Assembly: GCA_002311665.1 (NCBI GenBank) | Contig: DBYX01000001.1 | Span: forward strand, 1 to 64,000 | Reading direction: 5' to 3' | DNA length: 64,000 nt | Origin: Lachnoclostridium sp. UBA1175 | GTDB taxonomy: Bacteria; Bacillota; Clostridia; Lachnospirales; Lachnospiraceae | Part shown: piece by piece, positions 16,029 through 23,287 of the stretch | Layout of the letters: each line of letters begins with the position of its first letter | How positions within the stretch are numbered: position 1 is the first letter of the stretch | Program-made: the position numbers and the translations under genes | The notes under the pieces: generated by a model | Databases searched by the model: none | Seen by the model: the letters and a program-made list of their open reading frames with translations, nothing else | Told to the model about the DNA's origin: nothing

Positions 16029-16057
16029 GGAAAAACAATCGGTTCGGTTGTTTTTCC
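16029..16057. promoter_or_regulatory. 10-bp inverted repeat over the -35 of the DJ-1 gene
   Basis: GGAAAAACAA (16029-16038) and TTGTTTTTCC (16048-16057) are perfect inverted arms around nine bases. The right arm contains the -35, as expected for a repressor operator. Confidence 0.55.
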
Positions 16058-16076
16058 CTCTCAATTATGGTATAAT
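16048..16076 (+). promoter_or_regulatory. Promoter of the DJ-1 gene
   Basis: TTGTTT (16048-16053), a 17-base spacer, and TATAAT (16071-16076) preceded by TGG as an extended -10. Confidence 0.82.
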
Positions 16077-16104
16077 TTTCGAACAATGATTCGGAGGTGT
16101 TGCA

Positions 16105-16653
16105 ATGGCATTGGTGTATATCATGTTTGCCGACGGCGTCGAGGAGATCGAGGCGCTCACGGCGGTTGATGTGCTCCGCAGAGGAGGGCAGAAGGCAGTG
16201 ACGGTATCGGTGACGGGACGGCGGATGATCTGCGGTTCCCACGGTATCGAATTTGCGACCGACAGGCTGTTTGAGGAGGGGACTCTCTCGGACGGCGATA
16301 TGCTCGTGCTGCCGGGCGGCGGCAAGGGAACGCAGGCACTGGCGGCGCACGAGGGATTGCGGAAGTTGCTCGCGGAGTATGCGGCGGCGGACCGGTTCAT
16401 CGGTGCGATCTGCGCGGCACCGAGCGTGCTCGGGCTGAACGGATTGCTGCGCGGAAGACGGGCAACCTGCTACCCGGGGTTTGAGGAGAAACTCGAGGGA
16501 GCGACGGTGACCGGTGAGTCGGTTGTAAGAGACGGTAAGATCATTACCGGCAAGGGGATGGGCGTTTCGTGCGAGTTCGCGATCGCGCTGCTGCGCGCGC
16601 TGAACGAGGCGGAGGCCGAACGTGTCGCGGCTGCGATACAGATGCCGGAATAA
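16105..16653 (+). CDS. DJ-1/PfpI family protein (YajL-like)
   Basis: This 182-residue protein belongs to the DJ-1 subfamily related to YajL and ThiJ. The reactive cysteine sits in the nucleophile elbow GAICAAPSVLG (C103), and the conserved Glu is in DGVEEIEA (E14 or E15). Proteins of this group are linked to protection against oxidative or carbonyl stress; glyoxalase or deglycase activity is debated. GGAGG is eight bases before the ATG. The promoter overlaps an inverted repeat, suggesting specific repression. The next gene begins 38 bases later and may be co-transcribed. Confidence 0.9.
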   Translation: MALVYIMFADGVEEIEALTAVDVLRRGGQKAVTVSVTGRRMICGSHGIEFATDRLFEEGTLSDGDMLVLPGGGKGTQALAAHEGLRKLLAEYAAADRFIGAICAAPSVLGLNGLLRGRRATCYPGFEEKLEGATVTGESVVRDGKIITGKGMGVSCEFAIALLRALNEAEAERVAAAIQMPE

Positions 16654-16691
16654 CATAAGGCTCCGGGCGGACGGAGTCTCAGGAGGACGGT

Positions 16692-19600
16692 ATGGAAGAG
16701 AACAGAGAAATGGGGAGAACAGATCAGGAAAGAATACGGGAACTGGAGCAGGAACTGGAGCAGCAGAAAGCCAAATACCGCATCATCAGCGGTATGGTGC
16801 AGTGCGGACTGTGGGAGTACGGCATTGCGACGGGCGAACTGGTGCAGAGCCATCGTGTGGAGGGGATGGCGCCGAGCGATCGGCTGCGCATCCCGGATTT
16901 CCGGCGTACGATGAGCGAGAGCGGACTGATCGCGAAGGAGGACGCGGGGATATTCTCGGCCCTGTGCGACAGCATGGAGCACGGAGACGAGGCATTTTCC
17001 TATGACCTGAGAGCGTATGTGGACGCCAAGACGCGGATCTGGCTCCGCTACGAGGGCTACACGGTGTACGCGGAAGACGGCTCGCCGGTGAAGGTCATCG
17101 GACGCACGCTCAACGTGAGCGACGAGAAGGAGGAGGAGAACGTCGTCATCCGCGAGGCGGAGACCGACCCCGTGACCGGCCTGTACACGCAGGTTTCCCT
17201 GCAGGAGCGGCTGGAGGAGATCATTCGCACGATCGGCGAGAAGGAGCGTTTCGCCCTGTATGTGCTCGACATCGACGATTTCACGTCGATCACGTCGGAG
17301 TGGGGACACGCGTACGGCGATTACGTGCTTGAGAAGCTTGCCAAGGGTATGCAGTCGGTGTTTATGGACAACGACGCGATGGCGAGGATCGAGGACGACG
17401 AGTTCGTCATGCTCAAGACCGGCGTCAAGGGGCCCGCGGACGTGTACTCGGTGGCGCGTGCGGTCGCGAAGGCGGCGGAGCGTGTCGACCTGAAGAAGGG
17501 CAACGCGCTCAAAGTGAGCATGGGCGTCGCCATTTTCCCGCTGGACGGAAGAGATTACACGAGTCTGTACCGCAAGGCGGTCATCGCGCTCGAGGCGACG
17601 AAGAAGAATCCTTCGTCCGTGTGCACGATGTACGAGGAGGCGCTGAGCCTTCACCAGCAGTACCGCCCGAAGAGGGAGGCCGCGCAGCAGCCGCAGCGCA
17701 CGGAGGCGCAGAAGGTCGTCGCCGCGCAGCAGAGCTCCAAGTACGGCCCGGTTGAGAAATATATCGTCAACAAGACGTTTGATATGTTGGCCGGCAGCGG
17801 CACCGGCGCCGAGGAGGTCGTGCAGATCTTCGAGGAGATCGGCAAGTATTACAAGTACCGCCGCATCTACACGATCCAGTACGACGTGCGCAAGCAGCTC
17901 GCCAAGGTGCGCTACGATTGGGAGTCGGAGCAGAATCCGTACTACCCGCAGTTTGACCGTGCCGTGCGCGAGAACTACGACGCGATCCGCGCGAGATTTG
18001 CCAACGACCGGCTGTTCCTGTCGCTCAACACGGCCCAGCTCGGCATCGTGATGCCGGAGGAGATCCGCGGACTGTACGGCAACTCCTCACTGTTCCAGTA
18101 TGTGATCATCGACAACGACGAGACGTTCGCGTGCATCTGCTTCGAGAAGGAGGCGGACCGCAGCTGGAGCAAGGAGGAGCAGGATGTGCTCGTCAACCTC
18201 TCCAAGCTTCTCGCCATATACATCGAGCGTGCGAGAACGAAGGAGATGCTCGCCGACGAGCTGAAGTACACGCACGCCATCATCGAGAACCAGCAGATCA
18301 CAAGCTACGCCGTGATCCCGGAGACGATGGAACTCGTGTATGTCGGCGACTACACCGGAAGACAGTATCCGCTTGTACACTCGGGCGAGCATTGCTACTC
18401 GGCCATCATGGGGCGCAGCTCCGTGTGCCAGAACTGCCCGGTCGCCGCGCTCGGCGAGAGGGACAAGGTTCATACGACCGAGACTTATTACACGAAGCAG
18501 AAGCGCTGGATCAGCACGACGGCCTCACGCGTGACCGGCGAGGACGGCGAGAAGCAGTGTCTGGTATGCTGGTCCGACGTCACCGAGTTTGTGGAGCGTG
18601 TGCGCTCGAAGGACGCGCTCACGGGTCAGCTCACCGCCGAGAAGTTTGAGGCGGACGCGACGAGATACGTCTCGGAACACCCGCGCGCAAGCCGCTGTAT
18701 GGCGTACTTCAGCTTCCCGCAGTTCCACGACCTCAATGAGGTCTGGGGCTACCAGGTGTGCAATGAGATCCTGCGCGTGTTCGCGTCGTCTGTATCGTCC
18801 ATGCTTCGGACGGACGAGCTTCTGGCGCGCATCAGCGGCGCGGACTTCGTGATGATGCTCGACTATGAGGACAGGGAGCGCACGCAGGCGCGTGTGGAGA
18901 TGATCCTGCAGAGCGCGCATACCGCAGTGCTCCGTCTGTATCCCGACCTGCAGCTCAACGTGTGGTGCGGCCTGTACCGGTTCCAGAACAAGGAGGACAC
19001 GATCCCCGCGGCGATCGAGAAGGCAAATCGTGCGCGCAAGGCGGTCGGCAGCCTGAACAGCATCGCGACCATCGCAGTCAACTATGAGGCGGGCGACGCC
19101 GAGCAGAAGAACAGCTTCCGCGCGTTCGTCGAGAACTCGATGCGCGACGCGCTCACGAACCGCGAGTTCAAGGTGTTCTTCCAGCCGAAGCGCGATCCCG
19201 CGACGGACAAGGTCATCGGCGCGGAGGCGCTGGTGCGCTGGATCACCTCGGAGGGTCAGGTGCTCGAGCCAGGCTCCTTCCTGCCGATCTTCGAGGAGAA
19301 CGGCTTCGTCACGGAGCTTGATTACTACGTCCACAAGGAGACTTTCCGCCTCATCCGCGAGTGGCTCGAGAACGGCGTGAACCCGCCGGTCATCTCGCTC
19401 GGAAGCTCCTGGCAGTATATGTTCAGCGCGGATTTCGTGAACCGCATCAATTTCCTGCTGCAGCGATACAACGTTCCGGCAGACCGGATCGAACTCGTGA
19501 TCCCGGACGGCATGAGCGAGGCGAACATGAACTCCGTGATGGAGGTTCTCACGGCTTTGCAGGAGATCGGTTTCGTCGTGGATATCGACAGCTATCTCGC

Positions 19601-19748
19601 GCGTTGCTCCCTGCAGTCGAGGACCCGCGATCTGCCCGCCAACTACGCGAAACAGAATCCGGAACTTGCGAGCCGCATCGCGGCGATGGAGCGCAAGCGC
19701 CTGAGCGGACCGATGGCGCCCGAAGATTTTACAAACCTGATATCATAA
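16692..19748 (+). CDS. Multidomain PAS-GGDEF-GAF-PAS-GGDEF-EAL protein with degenerate catalytic motifs
   Basis: This 1018-residue cytoplasmic protein has no membrane segment. By eye: an N-terminal coiled coil (8-30), a PAS-like domain (30-150), GGDEF domain 1 (155-315), a GAF-like domain (355-515), a PAS with a Cys cluster CYSAIMGRSSVCQNCP (568-583), GGDEF domain 2 (638-800) and an EAL domain (about 825-1005). The signatures are lost: GGDEF 1 reads IEDDEF (233-238) and GGDEF 2 reads SGADF. The EAL domain keeps GAEALVRW, but the later E and DDF metal-binding motifs read ELVIPD and DIDSY. It is probably a c-di-GMP effector or scaffold and not a cyclase or phosphodiesterase. AGGAGG precedes the start. 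Confidence 0.85.
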   Translation: MEENREMGRTDQERIRELEQELEQQKAKYRIISGMVQCGLWEYGIATGELVQSHRVEGMAPSDRLRIPDFRRTMSESGLIAKEDAGIFSALCDSMEHGDEAFSYDLRAYVDAKTRIWLRYEGYTVYAEDGSPVKVIGRTLNVSDEKEEENVVIREAETDPVTGLYTQVSLQERLEEIIRTIGEKERFALYVLDIDDFTSITSEWGHAYGDYVLEKLAKGMQSVFMDNDAMARIEDDEFVMLKTGVKGPADVYSVARAVAKAAERVDLKKGNALKVSMGVAIFPLDGRDYTSLYRKAVIALEATKKNPSSVCTMYEEALSLHQQYRPKREAAQQPQRTEAQKVVAAQQSSKYGPVEKYIVNKTFDMLAGSGTGAEEVVQIFEEIGKYYKYRRIYTIQYDVRKQLAKVRYDWESEQNPYYPQFDRAVRENYDAIRARFANDRLFLSLNTAQLGIVMPEEIRGLYGNSSLFQYVIIDNDETFACICFEKEADRSWSKEEQDVLVNLSKLLAIYIERARTKEMLADELKYTHAIIENQQITSYAVIPETMELVYVGDYTGRQYPLVHSGEHCYSAIMGRSSVCQNCPVAALGERDKVHTTETYYTKQKRWISTTASRVTGEDGEKQCLVCWSDVTEFVERVRSKDALTGQLTAEKFEADATRYVSEHPRASRCMAYFSFPQFHDLNEVWGYQVCNEILRVFASSVSSMLRTDELLARISGADFVMMLDYEDRERTQARVEMILQSAHTAVLRLYPDLQLNVWCGLYRFQNKEDTIPAAIEKANRARKAVGSLNSIATIAVNYEAGDAEQKNSFRAFVENSMRDALTNREFKVFFQPKRDPATDKVIGAEALVRWITSEGQVLEPGSFLPIFEENGFVTELDYYVHKETFRLIREWLENGVNPPVISLGSSWQYMFSADFVNRINFLLQRYNVPADRIELVIPDGMSEANMNSVMEVLTALQEIGFVVDIDSYLARCSLQSRTRDLPANYAKQNPELASRIAAMERKRLSGPMAPEDFTNLIS

Positions 19749-19784
19749 ATCACGCATAAATAATGCACTTTCTGCAAGAATTCC

Positions 19785-19813
19785 TTGATTTGCTTACAAG
19801 GCTATGCTATACT
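19785..19813 (+). promoter_or_regulatory. Promoter of tig
   Basis: TTGATT (19785-19790), a 17-base spacer and TATACT (19808-19813) preceded by TGC as an extended -10. Confidence 0.85.
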
Positions 19814-19866
19814 ATACACTCGTTGAATTCTAACACGATGAAACGACAGCAAGGAGGATAACCGCA

Positions 19867-21153
19867 ATGGGTTTTCAGGTTGAAGATTTGGGCAAGAATA
19901 TGGTGAAGCTTGTCATCGAGACTTCCCCGGAGAAGTTCGAGGAGGCCGTTAAAAAGGCCTACGAGAAGAACAAGAACAAGATCAATATCCAGGGATTCCG
20001 CAAGGGCAAGGCACCGTACGCCATGGTAGTGAAAATGTACGGCAAGGAGATGTTCTACGAGGAAGCGGCGAACATCATCATCCCGGACGCATACGAGGAG
20101 GCTGCGAACGAGTGCGGCTTCGAGATCGTGTCGAGACCGGAGATCGATGTCACGCAGATCGGTTCCGACAAGCCGTTTGTATTTACCGCTACGGTTGCAA
20201 AGAAGCCTGAGGTAACACTCGGCGAGTACAAGGGACTCGAGGCTTCCAAGCAGGAGATCGAGGCGACCGACGAAGAGATCGACGCCGAGATCAAGAAGGA
20301 GCAGGAGAAGAACGCGAAGGAGATCAACATCGAGGATCGCGCGATCGTTGAGGGCGACACCGCCACCATCGATTACGAGGGATTTGTGGACGGCGTAGCA
20401 TTCGAAGGCGGCAAGGGTGAGAATCATCCGCTCGTCATCGGCTCCCACAGCTTTATCCCGGGATTTGAGGAAGGCCTGATCGGCAAGAAGCTCGGCGAGG
20501 AGTGCGATGTCGAGGTTACATTCCCGGAGCAGTACCATGCGGCTGAACTCGCCGGCAAGGCGGCGGTGTTCAAGTGCAAGGTGAACAAGATCACCGCGAA
20601 GGAGCTTCCGGAGGTTGACGACGAGTTTGCTTCCGAGGTTTCCGATTACGATACGCTTGCCGAGTACCGCGAGAGCATCGCCAAGACGATCCGCGAGAAG
20701 AAGGAAGCGGATGCGAAGACCGAGCGCGAGAACGAGCTCGTGAAGAAGGCGATCGAGAACGCGACGATGGAGATCCCGGACGCAATGATCGAGTCGACCG
20801 CACGCCAGATGGGCGATGAGTTCGCACAGCGTCTGCAGATGCAGGGTATGAACATCGGTCAGTACTTCCAGTACACCGGCCTCACCGCAGAGAAGTACCT
20901 TGAGCAGCTGAAGCCGCAGGCGAAGAACCGCATTGAGACGAGACTGGTTCTCGAGGCGATCGCCAAGGCGGAGAACATCGAGGTTTCCGACGAGGAGCTC
21001 GATGTCGAGATGCAGAAGATGGCAGACCAGTACGGTATGGAGCTTGCCAAGGTGAAGGAGCTCTTCGGCGAGGATGAGATCAAGCAGCTTTCGCAGGATC
21101 TCGCCGTACAGAAGGCGATCACGGTGCTCACGGACAACGCGAAGGAAGCGTGA
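19867..21153 (+). CDS. tig: Trigger factor
   Basis: This 428-residue ribosome-bound chaperone meets nascent chains at the exit tunnel and has peptidyl-prolyl isomerase activity. The N-terminal ribosome-binding domain contains GFRKGKAPYA near residue 45, matching the family G-F-R-x-G-K-x-P signature. The FKBP-type domain spans about 155-240, with VDGVAFEGGKG and PGFEEGLIG. A long helical C-terminal domain follows. AGGAGG is ten bases before the ATG. It heads the tig-clpP-clpX-lon-ysxC run, a gene order common in Firmicutes. Confidence 0.97.
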   Translation: MGFQVEDLGKNMVKLVIETSPEKFEEAVKKAYEKNKNKINIQGFRKGKAPYAMVVKMYGKEMFYEEAANIIIPDAYEEAANECGFEIVSRPEIDVTQIGSDKPFVFTATVAKKPEVTLGEYKGLEASKQEIEATDEEIDAEIKKEQEKNAKEINIEDRAIVEGDTATIDYEGFVDGVAFEGGKGENHPLVIGSHSFIPGFEEGLIGKKLGEECDVEVTFPEQYHAAELAGKAAVFKCKVNKITAKELPEVDDEFASEVSDYDTLAEYRESIAKTIREKKEADAKTERENELVKKAIENATMEIPDAMIESTARQMGDEFAQRLQMQGMNIGQYFQYTGLTAEKYLEQLKPQAKNRIETRLVLEAIAKAENIEVSDEELDVEMQKMADQYGMELAKVKELFGEDEIKQLSQDLAVQKAITVLTDNAKEA

Positions 21154-21207
21154 TCAAAGCAGTAGCGGAGAGTGCGAAGCATTTTCCGAAGACACACAGA
21201 ACACTTG

Positions 21208-21232
21208 ATGGCCCGATCTTCGGTCGGGCCAT
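21208..21232 (+). other. Stem-loop between tig and clpP
   Basis: ATGGCCCGA (21208-21216) pairs perfectly with TCGGGCCAT (21224-21232). No T run follows, so it may be an RNA processing or stability element that separates tig from clpP expression. Confidence 0.6.
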
Positions 21233-21252
21233 TATTGAAAGAGAGGGTTACT

Positions 21253-21834
21253 ATGAGTTTGGTACCGTATGTCATTGAACAGTCCAGCAGGGGTGAGCGT
21301 TCGTATGATATCTATTCGCGTCTTCTTAAGGACCGCATCATTTTCCTCGGCGAGGAAGTCAACGAGGTGACTGCGAGCCTGGTTGTCGCGCAGCTGTTGT
21401 TCCTCGAGTCGGAGGATCCGGGCAAGGACATCTGCCTCTACATCAACAGCCCCGGCGGTTCGGTTACCGCAGGCCTTGCGATCTACGACACGATGCGCTA
21501 CATCAAGTGCGACGTCTCGACGATCTGCATCGGTATGGCAGCGAGCATGGGCGCATTCCTTCTCGCCGGAGGAACCAAGGGCAAGCGTTACGCGCTTCCC
21601 AACGCGGAGATCATGATCCATCAGCCGCTCGGCGGTGTGCAGGGGCAGGCGACCGAGATCGAGATCGCAGCGAAGCACATTTTGCAGACGAAGGAAAAAC
21701 TCAACCGTATGCTCGCCGAGAACTGCGACAAGCCGTTTGAGACGGTGGCCGCGGACACGGACCGCGATAACTGGATGACGGCGGAGGAAGCGAAGGAATA
21801 CGGCCTGATCGACAAGGTTATTGTCAGTCGTTAA
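21253..21834 (+). CDS. clpP: ATP-dependent Clp protease proteolytic subunit
   Basis: This 193-residue serine protease forms the two-ring chamber of the ClpXP and related machines. The catalytic triad is visible as S98 in GMAASMGAFLL, H123 in MIHQPLGG and D172 in TDRDNWM. The N-terminal region LVPYVIEQSSRGERSYDIYSRLL is typical. The start at 21253 gives the standard length; an in-frame ATG further up lies before the intergenic stem-loop. The ribosome binding site (GAGAGGG) is weaker than in the neighbouring genes. clpX follows after 12 bases. Confidence 0.97.
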   Translation: MSLVPYVIEQSSRGERSYDIYSRLLKDRIIFLGEEVNEVTASLVVAQLLFLESEDPGKDICLYINSPGGSVTAGLAIYDTMRYIKCDVSTICIGMAASMGAFLLAGGTKGKRYALPNAEIMIHQPLGGVQGQATEIEIAAKHILQTKEKLNRMLAENCDKPFETVAADTDRDNWMTAEEAKEYGLIDKVIVSR

Positions 21835-21846
21835 ACGGAGGGTATC

Positions 21847-23172
21847 ATGGCGAAATCCACAGGAAGCAGAACTCATCGATGCTCCTTCTGCGGTCGTTCC
21901 GAGAAGGAAGTCAGCAAACTGATCGGCGGGGCGATCGGCGATGTGTACATCTGTGACCGCTGTATCGACCAGTGTTATGAGATAATGTATGACGGGTTTG
22001 ACGCGGATTCGAGCGAGATCGATGAGTATCGCGCTCTGGCGGAGACGCGCGCGGGCATCAACCTCGTTACTCCGAAGGAGATGAAGGAGTTTCTGGACGA
22101 GTATGTCATCGGACAGGATGAGGCCAAGCGTATGCTCTCGGTTGCCGTGTACAACCATTACAAGAGGATCCTGTCCGGCAGGGAGTCCGAGGTGGAGCTT
22201 CAGAAGAGCAACATCCTGATGATCGGACCGACCGGTTCGGGCAAGACGTATCTTGCGCAGAACCTTGCCAAGAAGCTGAGCGTGCCGTTCGCGATCGCGG
22301 ATGCGACGACGCTCACGGAGGCGGGCTATGTCGGCGAGGATGTTGAGAACATTCTTCTCAAGCTGATCATCGCCGCGGATTACGATATTGAGCGTGCCAA
22401 GTACGGCATCATCTATATCGATGAGATCGACAAGATCTCGAAGAAGTCGGAAAATGTGTCCATCACCCGTGACGTGTCCGGCGAGGGTGTTCAGCAGGCG
22501 CTGCTGAAGATCATCGAGGGCACGGAGGCGAGCGTTCCGCCGCAGGGCGGTCGCAAGCACCCGCAGCAGGAGATGTACCACATCGACACGACGAACATCC
22601 TGTTCATCTGCGGCGGTGCGTTTGACGGTCTCGAGAAGATCATCGAGAACCGCATCGGACAGAAGATGATCGGATTTAACGCGGAGCTGGATACGCCGAT
22701 GGACGAGAAGAACATCGGTGATGTGTTCCGCCAGGTACTGCCGCAGGATCTTGTCAAGTTCGGACTGATCCCCGAGTTTGTGGGCCGTGTGCCGGTGACG
22801 GTATCCCTCGACCTGCTGACGGAGGAGGATCTCATGCGGATCCTGAGCGAGCCGAAGAACGCGCTTACGAAGCAGTACGCAAAGCTTCTGGAACTCGACG
22901 GCGTTCAGCTCGAGTTCGAGGAGGATGCGCTCCGCGAGATCGCACGGAAATCCGAAGAGCGCAAGACCGGTGCGCGCGGACTTCGTGCCATACTGGAATC
23001 CATCATGATGAATTCCATGTACCGCATCCCGTCCGAGAAGGACATCGTGCGCTGCATCATCACCAAGGAGGCGGCGCAGGGCAAGGAGGAACCTGTTCTG
23101 ATCCGCGACGAGACATACGCGGCGAACGCTGCGGCGGAGGAGACCGAGGAAGGTCAGGAGCAGGGCGCGTAA
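21847..23172 (+). CDS. clpX: ATP-dependent Clp protease ATP-binding subunit ClpX
   Basis: This 441-residue AAA+ unfoldase feeds substrates to ClpP. An N-terminal zinc-binding domain has C12, C15, C36 and C39. The AAA+ module shows Walker A GPTGSGKT, Walker B IIYIDEIDK and the pore loop region GYVGEDV; the ClpP-binding IGF-type loop corresponds to the RIGQKMIGF segment. A C-terminal acidic tail of about 20 residues (AAEETEEGQEQ) is variable in the family. GGAGGG precedes the ATG at 21847. A terminator lies between this gene and lon. Confidence 0.97.
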   Translation: MAKSTGSRTHRCSFCGRSEKEVSKLIGGAIGDVYICDRCIDQCYEIMYDGFDADSSEIDEYRALAETRAGINLVTPKEMKEFLDEYVIGQDEAKRMLSVAVYNHYKRILSGRESEVELQKSNILMIGPTGSGKTYLAQNLAKKLSVPFAIADATTLTEAGYVGEDVENILLKLIIAADYDIERAKYGIIYIDEIDKISKKSENVSITRDVSGEGVQQALLKIIEGTEASVPPQGGRKHPQQEMYHIDTTNILFICGGAFDGLEKIIENRIGQKMIGFNAELDTPMDEKNIGDVFRQVLPQDLVKFGLIPEFVGRVPVTVSLDLLTEEDLMRILSEPKNALTKQYAKLLELDGVQLEFEEDALREIARKSEERKTGARGLRAILESIMMNSMYRIPSEKDIVRCIITKEAAQGKEEPVLIRDETYAANAAAEETEEGQEQGA

Positions 23173-23239
23173 GAGAGAGGCCGGTGACACCGGCGGGCGG
23201 AAAGACTCATTTTCCGCAAGAACAATGTAACGTTATACC

Positions 23240-23270
23240 CGGCGGGGAGCAATGCTGCCCGCCGATTTTT
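23240..23270 (+). terminator. Terminator or attenuator between clpX and lon
   Basis: CGGCGGG (23240-23246) pairs perfectly with CCCGCCG (23258-23264), followed by ATTTTT. It lies 18 bases before the lon start, so lon depends on read-through or on conditional opening of this stem. Confidence 0.75.
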
Positions 23271-23287
23271 CCCTGTATGGAGGGGTT

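Noticed and set aside
21232..23190. Reverse frame of 652 codons across clpP and clpX
   Set aside because: It covers two certain genes on the other strand and is a codon-bias shadow.
23252..23287. Upstream ATG start of lon
   Set aside because: It lies in the loop of a terminator hairpin; the ATG at 23288 has its own GGAGG site.
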